Of a DNA stretch of 64,000 nucleotides, positions 1 through 10,700 are shown in pieces. Position 1 is the stretch's first letter, and every line of letters begins with the position of its first letter. The DNA is from Actinostola sp. cb2023. Taxonomy: Eukaryota; Cnidaria; Anthozoa; Actiniaria; Actinostolidae. The notes under the pieces are model-generated. The model made no database searches. It saw only the letters and a list, made by a program, of their open reading frames with translations, and was not told where the DNA came from. The translations under genes were made by a program, and so were the position numbers. The stretch lies in assembly GCA_033675265.1 (NCBI GenBank), contig JAUJYZ010000125.1, positions 62,001 to 126,000 on the forward strand. The letters are read 5' to 3'.

Positions 1-705
1 TATCCTTCTTCTCTGATAAAAGCTGGCCTAACTGCAATGTAGCCAACGATGACCTCTCTGTCAATAGCAACACGAGTGTGACTTCCCTTTGTATGAAGCC
101 AATTATTTACAAATGGATGACGCTTGTATCCAAACACCGATGTATCATAGTCGTACAAAGCTTGTAAATCTACCTCGCTCGTGCGTTTGATTTCAGCAAC
201 ATGGCGGACTGGACTGTTTTGAAGGGCCTGGATGGCTTTTGGAAGATTAATGTGGTACTGACCAACAGACCATTGTCTCACGGCGACCAGCGGCGACGCT
301 TCGTATTTCGTTGCCATTTCTGGTACTCCATACAAAGAAAGATTTTTTTATGGGAGCAGATTTCTTCAGCGCTGTATCAAGTAGTTGGCTTCCATAACCT
401 TGTTTTCTGTATTTGTTATCAACAATGTAACAGCCAACATGACAGTATCCCTCTCCGTATTTGAGTATAGAAAGTGTAGCTATAGGTCTTCCATTTAGCT
501 CTCCAACATACAAGCCTGTAGGATCACAAGAAAGAAAGCATTCTACATCTTCTGCTCCTGGTCTCCATTTGACTTGTGCCAATGCATTTAGGAAATAGTT
601 TTTCAGATAGGTTGATGTGGGAGTAACTTGGCGAATTCTGAACATTATATTAATTGGAGTTGTCAGTGTAGTGTGCATGCTCGAGAATCCAGCGGTGCTC
701 TTCAT
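1..705 (-). pseudogene. GNAT N-acetyltransferase copy 1, 5' part, frameshifted
   Basis: This is the 5' portion of a minus-strand gene nearly identical to the intact copy at 6556-7518; its 3' part lies left of the window. The N-terminal GNAT fold, with the acetyl-CoA loop RKQGYGSQLL, is readable from about 645 down to 350. A run of seven T at 343-349 (six in the intact copy) then shifts the frame, so the continuous reading ends at 247 with an unrelated tail. Beyond the shift the DNA stays homologous, and residues matching the YDTSVFGYKRH region of the intact copy can be read near 130. It could be a true pseudogene or a single-base homopolymer error in the assembly. A 3-bp difference near 290 keeps phase. 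Confidence 0.7.
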
Positions 706-746
706 CCGAGCCCGCGCCGAAGAGCACCGCTGGATTCTCGAGCATG
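676..746. repeat. Perfect 28-bp hairpin (copy 1)
   Basis: Arms 676-703 and 719-746 are perfect reverse complements around a 15-bp GC-rich loop. The same hairpin stands at 7489-7559. It overlaps the first codons of the long open frame of the acetyltransferase, so the true start is probably the later Met in MFRIRQ. Confidence 0.9.
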
Positions 747-760
747 TGTAGTATGTCTGA

Positions 761-917
761 ATTCTCTACTTTCTCATAGCACATAATGCTTTGCGCCTTG
801 GGGAGTAATACAAAAGAAAATGGGAGCTTTCTGTCAACCATGTAATTATGCAACCCCATTTTCTTTTGTATTACCCCCCAGGCGCAAAGCATTATGTGCT
901 ATGAGAAAGTAGAGAAT
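761..917. repeat. Foldback inverted repeat (copy 1)
   Basis: The sequence starting ATTCTCTACTTTCTCAT returns as its reverse complement ending at 917. The arms are about 60 bp or more with a short central loop. The same structure is present at 7573-7731. It sits just upstream of the acetyltransferase, next to the 28-bp hairpin. Confidence 0.85.
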
Positions 918-1006
918 AGACTTTTTCACGGATGGATGGACCGGAAGTAGGCGAACGCAATGAATTCTGGACTAGATTCGATACAACAACGGACGGTGTG
1001 TAAAGT

Positions 1007-1201
1007 GCAGGTTGCAGGTTGCAGGTTGCAGGGTTGCAGGTTGCAGGTTGCAGGTTGCAGGTTGCAGGTTGCAGGTTGCAGGTTGCAGGTTGCAGGTTGC
1101 AGGTTGCAGGTTGCAGGTTGCAGGTTGCAGGTTGCAGGTTGCAGGTTGCAGGTTGCAGGTTGCAGGTTGTAGGTTGCAGGTTGCAGGTTGCAGGTTGCAG
1201 G
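1007..1201. repeat. 7-bp minisatellite (GTTGCAG)n, copy 1
   Basis: About 28 near-perfect copies of GTTGCAG, with one 8-bp unit and one GTTGTAG variant. Because 7 is not a multiple of 3 and the unit contains no stop in any frame, all reading frames are open. These open frames are not genes. Confidence 0.95.
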
Positions 1202-1319
1202 TCAAACGTACAGTGCATCCACGGTATTTCAAAATAACTCAAACCAATTTCCCTTGGATTCTTTTCTCAGTCAATTTAACTGACTATCGGCGGTTATTTC
1301 CGAACTTGTTTTGGCCGAT

Positions 1320-1667
1320 TTAAGGTGCGGTAATACAGGCAACAAATTCGTGCAACTTGTCGCGCAACATTGTTCAGATTGTTGCGTTGCAAGTTGCAGA
1401 GCAATGTTTCTCGTATTGCCAGCGTTCGCGCAACTTGTCGCGCAACAAATTAAATTTTCGGTGTTGCAGTTTGCAAAACTTTGTTGCATGAAGTAGAAAG
1501 AGCTTCTACTCTGCGCAACAAAGTTTTGCAACCTGCAAAACGAAAATGTGTTGCGCGACAAGTTGCGCGAACGGTGGCAATACGAGAAACATTGCTCTGC
1601 AACTTGCAACGCAACAATGTTGCGCGACAAGTTGCACGATTTTGTTGCTCGTATTACTGCACCTTAA
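1320..1667. mobile_element. TTAA-flanked foldback MITE, family A (copy 1)
   Basis: The element is bounded by TTAAGGTGCGGTAATAC and its near-complement GTATTACTGCACCTTAA. Its interior is a long imperfect palindrome rich in GTTGCGCGACAAGTTGC motifs. TTAA termini are typical of piggyBac-type insertion; that assignment is inferred from the ends alone. There is no coding capacity. Confidence 0.75.
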
Positions 1668-1866
1668 GACCGCCCAAAAAAAATCGATAAAGGTAATTCC
1701 GAGAAACAATCGATAACGTTTAACTTAATATTATCGAAATATCGATTTATCAATCGGTTTTCCGATATCGACGTTTATCGATTGCCCACATCATAATATA
1801 AACATAATTTCCTTGCCGAAAACGATTTCACAAACTCAGCAATAAATCGAACAATATAAACTTAAC

Positions 1867-2127
1867 TTAAGGTACAGCAATACGGGCATCAAAATCGTGC
1901 AACTTTTCTCGCAACATTGTTGCGTTGCAAGTTGAAGAGAAAATATTGCTCGCATTACCACTCTGCGCGCACACATATTTTCTGTTGCACGAGTAGAAAC
2001 CCTCTCTACTCTTCGCAATGCGCGCAGAGTGGTAATACGAGCAACATTTTCTCTTCAACTTGCGATGCAACAATACGTTGCGAGACAAGCCTTGCACGAT
2101 TTTGATGCCCGTATTACTGAACCTTAA
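1867..2127. mobile_element. TTAA-flanked foldback MITE, family A relative (copy 1)
   Basis: Termini TTAAGGTACAGCAATACGGG and CCCGTATTACTGAACCTTAA enclose a palindrome of about 120-bp arms. The ends resemble those of the element at 1320-1667, so the two belong to one family. Confidence 0.75.
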
Positions 2128-2395
2128 CGAGTTCTTGCGCTAAGCCACGAAACGTTCTTGCTATGGCACGAACGAACATCTGATAAATATACACTTTCAG
2201 ACAGAAGAATTGTCCAAATGATATTCTCTAGGATACTTCCGGTCGGAGTTCGAAGTACCATATTAATTGTTATACTGAATAATGTAAAATATTAAAATAC
2301 AATACACATGTAGTGAATAAAAGCAAACAATAACCAAGAGAGTCACATGACCGGTTTTTACCATTGTACTCTCATATACACCTATTTCAAAAAAT

Positions 2396-2662
2396 GTTGT
2401 CGTAGACATCAGTCCATAGGCAATAGGTTATACATCGTTGCAAGACCGAACTGCATTATGGTAACAGCTTGAATAGCCAAAAACGTAAGAAAGCCTATAT
2501 GATATCATACCTCCATCGGCAACAGACCAAGACACATTTTGAATCGAATTTTATGAAATATTTCCGGCTGGCATACATGCCATTCAAGCTGTTACCATAA
2601 TGCAGTTCCGTCTTGCAAAGACCTTATAACCTATTGCCTATGGACTGATGTCATCGACAGCC
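2396..2662. mobile_element. Foldback element
   Basis: The left arm contains CATCAGTCCATAGGCAATAG and the right arm CTATTGCCTATGGACTGATG. The arms are about 90 bp around a central region of about 90 bp. No coding sequence is seen. Confidence 0.75.
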
Positions 2663-2760
2663 TTTTTTGCCGAAATACCCACTCATAGGGTATATAATTT
2701 CCCTTGAGAGATATGGTCCACTTTATATCAATCTTAAGATGCCACTAGCTGACTGTTTTA

Positions 2761-2868
2761 AATAGGGTCAGGGTTTACAGCCCCTAGCGGGAAACCCCTA
2801 TCTAAACTCTGATTTAGATAGGGTCAGGGTTTACAGCCCCTAGCGGGAAACCCCTATCTATAAACTCA
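2761..2868. repeat. Two tandem copies of a 56-bp unit
   Basis: The unit carrying TAGGGTCAGGGTTTACAGCC is repeated once at a spacing of 56 bp. Confidence 0.85.
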
Positions 2869-3394
2869 GACCAAGTCCAAGTACCCTCCCCAGCCCCTAA
2901 AAAAAAAACACCTTTATTTGAGTACACCGAATACAATTCTTATTCTTTTTTTGATATAATCCAATTTAAATCTCTCTTTATCATTGTGTAAATAATACTT
3001 ATAGTTGATTAAATATTACTTTTCTCGAATGGTTTGCGAAGTTTCTTCCGAAGTTCCGAACTTCGTCGGCGAACTTCGTAAATTCGGGACGAAGTTTGAC
3101 TTCAAACGAAGTGAAGTTCGCCTCGTGTCTCAAAATGTCAGGTGCAGATCTTTCAAGCTGGCCTCACCAGCTAGGTTCAGAAAAGAACTGGAAGAAACTT
3201 CATACCATCTAATATTATGATTTTGGATACGACTTGGGGTGAAGATGTTACTGATTTTTCGATTAGTAAATTCTGGATTTCTACGGCAGATATACTCGGC
3301 TGTGTCTCAGTTACGGGACATAGAGACACACATCATCTGTTCTTGCAGACTAGTATTGACTATTTCCTCCCGTTCAAGCCTCTGTTTTCCCTCC

Positions 3395-3770
3395 TTCTAA
3401 CCATAGTTAGTAGAGGGGACTGGTTGGGAAACCTTTTGTTATATGCGGTTTTTGTTCGTTTTTTTTCAACCGTGACCGTGCACAAATCTTTTGTAATAAT
3501 TTGCTATGGTTGAGCAACTGAACCCAAACGTTTCTTTTGGCTGCTTGTGCGATATATTCCAATTCAAAATTAAATATATTAGAATATTTAAATAAGTAAT
3601 CCAATAGAGAACATTTGGGTTCATTCAATTAGCCCTTTCTACTGATGAATTTGAACAAACATTGTGCACGGTCAGGACCCGTTCAACATCATAATGACAT
3701 CAGGACTAGAACAAAGAAATATAACAAAAGGCTTCCTAACCATTCCCTCTACTAACTATGTTCTAACGAA
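3395..3770. mobile_element. Foldback element with CGAAGTTC-rich flanks
   Basis: The stretch around 3399-3441 (ATAGTTAGTAGAGG) returns inverted at about 3722-3765 (CCTCTACTAACTAT). GACCGTGCAC near 3473 is likewise matched by GTGCACGGTC near 3663. Clusters of CGAAGTT/AACTTCG at 3045-3125 and 3910-4060 flank it roughly symmetrically, so the element may span about 3040-4070. Open frames here (for example 3664-4065) have no recognisable protein features. Confidence 0.6.
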
Positions 3771-4057
3771 GTCGTCGATTGTATTTGAAAGTGTTCGCGG
3801 TTGTACGTTAACACCCAATCTGGGGCTTGGTTTTCACCATGAAGCCAACAATCAACTATGTCCGCACTGTTGTGTGAATTCGTGTTTGAAACTTCAACTT
3901 GGTTGTCAACAAACTTCCGAAGTTCATTTCGAAGTTCGCATATTCAACTCTACCGCCCTACTCGACTTCGTGGACCCGACAACCAGGGTAATTCAACTCC
4001 AACTTGGTCAGTCGAATTTACGAAGTTCGCAACTTCGGAACACCGGCAAACTTCGGA

Positions 4058-4137
4058 GCCATTAGTGGGAAAAGTTATGTGAAATCAACTGTAAACAATC
4101 CATTAGTGGGAAAAGTTATGTGAAATCAACTGTAAAC
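4058..4137. repeat. Tandem duplication of a ~40-bp unit
   Basis: CCATTAGTGGGAAAAGTTAT and the following bases are repeated directly. Confidence 0.8.
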
Positions 4138-4858
4138 TGATAAGCTTATATATCAGTCTTACTTGAAACTCAGTCATAGAAAACTAACTAAATTAACTAA
4201 ATTGGTATTGAAACCAAGGCACATTCGATTTCATGAGTGATATACATTAAGAACTAAAGTGTAAAAGTACTTAGCAAAGGAAGGAAAGACAGCTATTTCG
4301 CCACGAAATCCAAGGAACATCTCTGATCACGGTCTCTAATCATCGTGTCCTTCTTTTGTGCACAACAACGGCTTTGGAGGGATTGATAGGAAGATCCAGA
4401 GCATGTACATCCACCATATTCCACACAGTCCATGATTACTGACCGAAGGCTCCTTTTTTGAAGTAACCATTTACTTAACTGATTTAGCTTCTCTGTACTG
4501 AAAGCCGATACCTTTAGACTAAGGGCGCGTTCACACTGGGGTTCTAGATCGATCTGAGAGCTAAGTGTGAACGCAATTTTTTTTGTAGATCTAGAACTCC
4601 AGTGTGAACGCGCCCTCAGATCGATCTCAGATCGATCCAAGTGTGAACGCAAGCGAGCTAGAAGTGGGCTATGCCGTTTATATAATTAGAAATGTCAGCT
4701 ATTTTATGGTAACATTTACATACATATAATATACTTTATTGAGTATTCCCCGTAGGCTTGTCGATCATTCACAATTTACATTTTTAAAGCAATGCGGAAA
4801 TATAGACGGTCATTTATTGTATCACGGCTCGTACGGTGATGAAAAAGCCGCGGATTTC

Positions 4859-5068
4859 AGGTCCCCTGCACACGGTACCGGACGAATTTTTAACCGTTCA
4901 AAAAGTTGACCAGTACACACCGTTTACACGGAACCGTCTCTTCAACTGTATAACATTTTGTATATAGAATTATTGTCCGGATAGCACAGTTCCGTGACTG
5001 AACGGAACGCCTAAACGTACAACTTTTTGAACGGTTAAAAATTCGTCCGGTACCGTGTAGACGGGGCC
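4859..5068. mobile_element. Nested foldback element
   Basis: Inverted arms of about 48 bp contain GGTACCGGACGAATTTTTAA on the left and its complement on the right. It lies inside the 4521-5967 composite. Confidence 0.8.
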
Positions 5069-5814
5069 TCATATTTAGGTTGGATGTTCAAATTACGACA
5101 AATAAACGAGATATAAATGGCGCTTTTTGAGCAAACTTGAAATAATCCAAATTAGTATTTGTATTTCAGGACTGCGGGGACTCATTTCTCAATATATCAC
5201 CGTTAACTGCCGCTTAGAAGCCCTGGGCTTATACAAGTTCGTAATGGTTTATGGGTGGGCTTATAAACGGCAATTGTTGTTGTTTGAAAGTATATGGGCC
5301 TATAACCGGGAAGGCTTATAAGCTGGGGGAGGGGGCGGTATGGCCTTATTTTGAGCGTTCACCCAACAGTAACGTCCCCAACGTGCAGGACTTGCGACAT
5401 TTTGGGCGAGCGCTTAATTGCGTGCAATACCCTCGGCCCCGATTGCAAGCACCTTTCGCAAGACAAGTCACACGTTTTTTCTGTTGAATCCGTAAACGGC
5501 CACTAGACAGCGCCATCTAAGCCTGGTCATTTTCAAAAGCAATATACGCCGCGTTTACAAGCAGCAAAGGCGTTTGATTCTAATGATCCCGCAATGTTGT
5601 GGTAGTCAGAAAATCACGAATAATCACGTGAATCACTCAAGCGTACTGCTCATGAATTACGCGGTTTTCATAAGCAGAATCATGACCATATAAAAACAAG
5701 TTAATACGAATCGTTCTACTAACATTGACAATTTTCACCATAGAGCAAATCTAGCTCAGAGAAACAGAAGAAAGAAAGAAAAAAAAAAAAGAATTATTGA
5801 TACTACTTTTGATA

Positions 5815-5870
5815 TGGGAGTCGAACCCGAGACTTCTGCGTCGTAGTCCAACGTCTTACCTATTCTCCCA
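5815..5870 (-). other. tRNA-like (tRNA-derived) sequence, probably non-functional
   Basis: Read on the minus strand it starts GGGAGAATAGGTAAGACGTT and contains GGTTCGACTCC, a good Pol III B-box, spaced after an A-box-like TAGGTAAGACGTTGG. GACT...AGTC could form an anticodon stem. The length (about 56 bp) is short, the outer T-stem pairs fail and no acceptor-stem pairing is seen, so it is probably a tRNA pseudogene or SINE head. A run of T follows on the minus strand. Confidence 0.4.
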
Positions 5871-5967
5871 AAAATAACAACTTTTCAAGTATCCAGTGTG
5901 AACGCAAATCCAAAGTGGACTGAGATCGATCCAGCTATAAAGCGATCTCAGTGTGAACGCGCCCTAA

Positions 5968-6540
5968 GGCCTACGGCAAACGTCGAACCGAACCATGAAC
6001 TTAATTCAGTCGAACCTAATATTAATTTTGTGGATACACTGCATTAAACCTTTATTATTATTATTATTATTATTAAATAGGCTGATGGATAGTAATAATA
6101 TGATGGTCCCGTGATTATAATTTGCTGAGAAGGCTTATTTTTAACGATAGGATCGGCGCGACTTAAGTTCGACGTTTACATTAGGCTTAAGACTAAAACT
6201 CCGAAAATAAAAACTTAACTTAAAACTTAACTTAAAACTTAAAGTAATTGCATTACTTTTATCTCGGTAGAGATATTGTTACACATTAACACCTCTAGAA
6301 ACTAAAAAAATATCCATATAGACCATGTACAAGTATATGAACAGAATATTGAGCCTATTTCTGTATTGTAAAACAGAATTTCCACAGTCGACAATTTTCG
6401 AAAATATTCTCGGACTCAGAAACTGAAAATATTTTCGGATTTTGAATCAGTTCCTTTATACTATTTTCGGATCTGAAAGAAAAATGTTTTAAAATAAATC
6501 GGTTCAGATCTGAGAACATTCAAGGCATGCTTTGAATATC
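5968..6540. other. AT-rich intergenic sequence
   Basis: I see only a short ATT microsatellite (6054-6075), repeated AAACTTAACTT motifs near 6215 and imperfect TTTTCGGA repeats at 6395-6490. No gene is supported. Confidence 0.5.
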
Positions 6541-6555
6541 ATTTCTCTTTATTGC

Positions 6556-7518
6556 TCAACCAGCTTCAAGTGTAGTTACAGCGAACCATTGGTTAAAACG
6601 TCCTCTTGGAAGTCCATTTGTTGTCATGTATTCAAGAGTAGTAAGCATTCTCCCCTTCAGTAATGTCATGAGTTCTTTGGCCTCTTGATTTGTTTCTGGG
6701 CAGTCAATACACACAGACTCTGACGTAGCGATTCCTTGTTCGCTAATTTCCTCAAATGTTTCTTGAAGGAGTGATTTTGCAACCTCCATAGAATTGCTAA
6801 ACAGTGGACCCACTCTGTATCCTTCGTCTTTGATTAAAACTGGCCTAACAGCAATGTAGCCAACGATGACCCCTCTGTCGATAGCAACACGAGCGTGACC
6901 TCCCTTTGCATGAAGCCACCTATGTACAAATGGATGACGCTTGTATCCAAACACTGAGGTATCATAGTCGTACAAAGCTTGTAAATCTACCTCGCTCGTG
7001 CGTTTGATTTCAACAACATGGCGGACTGGACTATTTTGAAGGGCGTGGATGGCTTTTGGAAGATTAATGTGGTACTGACCAACAGACCATTGTCTCACGG
7101 CGCTCAGTGTCGTTTCGAATTTCGTTTCCATTTCTGGTACTCCATACAAAGAAAGATTTTTTATCGGGGCAGATTTCTTCAGCGCTGTATCAAGTAATTG
7201 CCTTCCATAACCTTGTTTTCTGTATTTGTTCTCAACAGTGTGACATCCAGCATGACAGTATCCCTCTCCGTATTTGAGTATAGAAAGTATAGCTATAGGT
7301 TTTCCATTTAGCTCGCCAACATACAAGCCTGTAGGATCACAAGAAAGAAAGCATTCTACATATTCTGCTCCTGGTCTCCATTTGACTTGTGCCAATGCAT
7401 TTAGGAAATAGCTTTTCAGATAGGTTGATGTGGGAGTCAATTGGCGAATTCTGAACATTATATTAATTGGAGTTGTCAGTGTAGTATGCATGCTCGAGAA
7501 TCCAGCGGTGCTCTTCAT
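6556..7518 (-). CDS. GNAT N-acetyltransferase with YitH/HolE-like C-terminal domain
   Basis: The open frame codes for 320 residues without introns; the likely start is the internal Met at 7458 (MFRIRQLTP...), giving 300 residues, because the first nine codons lie in a perfect hairpin. Residues about 22-115 form a GNAT fold with the acetyl-CoA loop RKQGYGRQLL. Residues about 170-310 resemble the second GNAT-like domain of YitH/HolE-type proteins (Acetyltransf_18), with the YDTSVFGYKRHPF motif. These enzymes transfer acetyl groups to small amines; the substrate cannot be told from sequence, and a cytosolic location is likely since no signal peptide is seen. A frameshifted sister copy lies at 1-705. 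Being intronless, the gene may be a retrocopy or simply single-exon. Confidence 0.8.
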   Translation of the reverse strand: MKSTAGFSSMHTTLTTPINIMFRIRQLTPTSTYLKSYFLNALAQVKWRPGAEYVECFLSCDPTGLYVGELNGKPIAILSILKYGEGYCHAGCHTVENKYRKQGYGRQLLDTALKKSAPIKNLSLYGVPEMETKFETTLSAVRQWSVGQYHINLPKAIHALQNSPVRHVVEIKRTSEVDLQALYDYDTSVFGYKRHPFVHRWLHAKGGHARVAIDRGVIVGYIAVRPVLIKDEGYRVGPLFSNSMEVAKSLLQETFEEISEQGIATSESVCIDCPETNQEAKELMTLLKGRMLTTLEYMTTNGLPRGRFNQWFAVTTLEAG

Positions 7519-7559
7519 CCGAGCCCGCGCCGAAGAGCACCGCTGGATTCTCGAGCATG
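7489..7559. repeat. Perfect 28-bp hairpin (copy 2)
   Basis: Identical in plan to 676-746. The arms are preserved without mismatch in both copies while flanking sequence has diverged slightly. Confidence 0.9.
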
Positions 7560-7572
7560 TGTAGTATGTCTG

Positions 7573-7731
7573 AATTCTCTACTTTCTCATAGCACATAAT
7601 GCTTTGCGCCTTGGGGAGTAATACAAAAGAAAATGGGAGCTTTCTGTCAACCATGTAATTATGCAACACCATTTTCTTTTGTATTACCCCCCAAGGCGCA
7701 AAGCATTATGTGCTATGAGAAAGTAGAGAAT
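7573..7731. repeat. Foldback inverted repeat (copy 2)
   Basis: This copy matches 761-917, with arms of about 60 bp or more immediately upstream of the acetyltransferase. Confidence 0.85.
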
Positions 7732-7813
7732 AGACCTTTTCACGGATGGACCGGAAGTAGGCGAACGCAATGAATTCTGGACTAGATTCGATACAACAAC
7801 GGACGGTGTAAAG

Positions 7814-8023
7814 TGCAGGTTGCAGGTTGCAGATTGCAGGTTGCAGGTTGCAGGTTGCAGGTTGCAGGTTGCAGGTTGCAGGTTGCAGGTTGCAGGTTGC
7901 AGGTTGCAGGTTGCAGGTTGCAGGTTGCAGGTTGCAGGTTGCAGGTTGCAGGTTGCAGGTTGCAGGTTGCAGGTTGCAGGTTGTAGGTTGCAGGTTGCAG
8001 GTTGCAGGTTGCAGGTTGCAGGT
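7814..8023. repeat. 7-bp minisatellite (GTTGCAG)n, copy 2
   Basis: About 30 units, two or so more than in copy 1, with one GATTGCAG-like variant. It is open in all frames and non-coding. Confidence 0.95.
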
Positions 8024-8140
8024 CAAACGTACAGTGCAACCACGGTATTTCAAAATAACTCAAACCAATTTCCCTTGGATTCTTTTCTCAGTCAATTTAA
8101 CTGACTATCGGCGGTTATTTCCGAACTTGTTTTGGCCGAT

Positions 8141-8521
8141 TTAAGGTGCGGTAATACAGGCAACAAATTCGTGCAACTTGTCGCGCAACATTGTTCAGAT
8201 TGTTGCGTTGCAAGTTGCAGAGCAATGTTTCTCGTATTGCCAGCGTTCGCGCAGAACTTGTTTCTCGTATTGCCATCGTTCGCGCAACTTGTCGCGCAAC
8301 AAATTAAATTTTCGGTGTTGCAGTTTGCAAAACTTTGTTGCATGAAGTAGAAAGAGCTTCTACTCTGCGCAACAAAGTTTTGCAACCTGCAAAACGAAAA
8401 TGTGTTGCGCGACAAGTTGCGCGAACGGTGGCAATACGAGAAACATTGCTCTGCAACTTGCAACGCAACAATGTTGCGCGACAAGTTGCACGATTTTGTT
8501 GCTCGTATTACTGCACCTTAA
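8141..8521. mobile_element. TTAA-flanked foldback MITE, family A (copy 2)
   Basis: Orthologous to 1320-1667 within the segmental duplication. It is longer by a roughly 33-bp internal tandem duplication around TTTCTCGTATTGCCA. Confidence 0.75.
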
Positions 8522-8720
8522 GACCGCCCAAAAAAAATCGATAAAGGTAATTCCGAGAAACAATCGATAACGTTTAACTTAATATTATCGAAATATCGAT
8601 TTATCAATCGGTTTTCCGATATCGACGTTTATCGATTGCCCACATCATAATATAAACATAATTTCCTTGCAAAAACGATTTCACAAACTCAGCAATAAAT
8701 CGAACAATATAAACTTAAAC

Positions 8721-8982
8721 TTAAGGTACAGTAATACGGGCATCAAAATCGTGCAACTTGTCTTGCAACATTGTTGCGTTGCAAGTTGAAGAGAAAATAT
8801 TGCTCGCATTACCACTCTGCGCGCACACATATTTTTTGTTGCACGAAGTAGAAACCCTCTCTACTCTTCGCAATGCGCGCAGAGTGGTAATACGAGCAAC
8901 ATTTTCTCTTCAACTTGCAATGCAACAATACGTTGCGAGACAAGCCTTGCACGATTTTGATGCCCGTATTACTGAACCTTAA
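8721..8982. mobile_element. TTAA-flanked foldback MITE, family A relative (copy 2)
   Basis: Matches 1867-2127, with TTAAGGTACAGTAATACGGG and its near complement at the two ends. Confidence 0.75.
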
Positions 8983-9184
8983 CGAGTTCTTGCGCTAAGC
9001 CACGAAACGTTCTTGCTATGGCACGAACGAACATCTGATAAATATACACTTTCAGACAGAAGAATTGTCCAAATGATATTCTCTAGGATACTTCCGGTCG
9101 GAGTTCGAAGTACCATATTAATTGTTGAGAAATCGTCTACAAAGTACTTTGAGCACTAGTTGACCATATACATATTATACTGAA

Positions 9185-9475
9185 TAACACAACACCAACA
9201 CGATAGAGCAAGAGAGAGCCAGGATCGGCAACCGTAGACACGGCTGTTTCGTCCTTGTGGGAGTCATCAGTACGGTATAGCGAGCAACAAGACACCAACT
9301 TAGAAAGCCAATGTATGTTACTTGCGCATCGACTCTGAAACTCAATCCCGCTCAAATTTAGAAGCATACCATTCGGCCATTCGGCATGTTTCTAATGAGT
9401 CCCACAAGGACGAAACAACTGTCTACGGTTGCAGATCCTGGCTCTCTCTTGCTCTATCATGTTGGTGTTGTGTTA
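9185..9475. mobile_element. Foldback MITE with TAACACAACACCAACA ends
   Basis: The left arm TAACACAACACCAACACGAT returns inverted at the right end. Arms are about 80 bp around a roughly 120-bp centre. It inserted just beyond the right limit of the segmental duplication. Confidence 0.8.
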
Positions 9476-10700
9476 AGCTTTTTATTTCTACGTAGTATAA
9501 GCCTTTTTTTGAATTTCATATTCCAAAAGAAGCCCGAGTAATAAATAAAGCGTTTAATGTTGCGTGACGTAGTGTCACATAAAACGTCACCATGACGTCA
9601 TGGAAAGACAGGAACTCTGCTAACCGTGCTGACTTCAGTGTGTACTGTGGTTTATAAGACTGGTATAAGATTAACTACTAGTAGTTTCTCGCTTTTTAGC
9701 AGGTAAGATGTGAGTTAAGCTGATGTTTTATTTGTGCAATCAAAGTCAAAGTATAAAATATCTGACGAATTTGCATTACAATGATGTAGGAACAGTACTG
9801 TACTGCGCTTCTCAGCAGAACAGGTTCAAAATATAACACAAAAACCACAGAGAAAGTCGTCAAGACAGCATACGAGACGCATCACAGGTATCTTAAAGTT
9901 TTGCTAAAATGTCTGTGTACGTTTGTGTCTGAGTAGAATCCCAATAACTCATCCATTCTTGACAAAATATCAAGTCGAAGTTCGTTGTGTTACATGTGAA
10001 GCGAGGTCAAGCGGTGTGATTGAATTTCGATTTTATTTTAATGCCTGTAAACTTCTACAGCTTTAGCTACCGGGATAAAACAAAATTAATGTGATTTTCA
10101 CGTTGAAAATACATTAAATCCTGTTGATGTTGGCCAATATAACGATGTTTGTAGTGATCAAATACCTGCTATAATTGACAAACAAGTACTTTTCACTTTA
10201 CAGTAATTCATGTAACACACTGCTTATCCGAAGTTTCATTAGTACGAATATTAATACTTCATATGTTTTGGTTCAGGTTTTTGTATTTTGATTTACTTCA
10301 ATATCTTATCCAACAAGGGCATAGAATGGTCAAAACCGAGACTGACTGAGGGGCCGTGAACCTTGTTTACAAACTCGATAATCAAATATCCGAGACTCAC
10401 CGAGACCTATTGCGCGACCGCCAAAAAGCGGCTGTATTCGCAGGCTACGAGCCATGTAGAAATGAGTTATTTCCAAAGTCTAGTGTTATACTAATTGTCG
10501 TTTATTTTAATCCATTTTAATGCCAAAACTAAACTTTAGTAAACCTCGGATCGAATGACCCAGGATTAGTTGAGACGCAGTATTTATTATAATTTTCACG
10601 AGCCTCGAGATTTGTCCCGTGGGGACCCTGCCTCGGCATGCAACCGGAAGTGAAATATTTACTTTAATATTTTGTTTCGTATTAAAACAGTGTTAACGCA
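9476..10700 (+). promoter_or_regulatory. Upstream region of the CARD gene
   Basis: No protein-coding exon is recognisable. There are donor-like AGCAG|GTAAGA near 9700 and CACAG|GTATCT near 9893, either of which could end a 5' untranslated exon. An ETS-type ACCGGAAGTG lies at about 10631, some 70 bp before the start codon, with an AT-rich stretch in between. Promoter assignment is inference. Confidence 0.3.

Larger units (their letters stand above)
4521..5967. mobile_element. Composite MITE with GGGCGCGTTCACACTG ends
   Basis: AGGGCGCGTTCACACTG at 4522 is matched by its complement at about 4602-4617 (a compact 97-bp foldback) and again at 5949-5966. Partial AGTGTGAACGC copies lie near 4567, 4642 and 5899. 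This is either an array of related short elements or one element of about 1.45 kb broken by nested insertions. Confidence 0.7.

Noticed and set aside
7463..7672. 69-residue minus-strand frame upstream of the acetyltransferase
   Set aside because: It is built from the two hairpins and overlaps the enzyme's start in another frame; the copy at 650-892 differs in its N-terminus.
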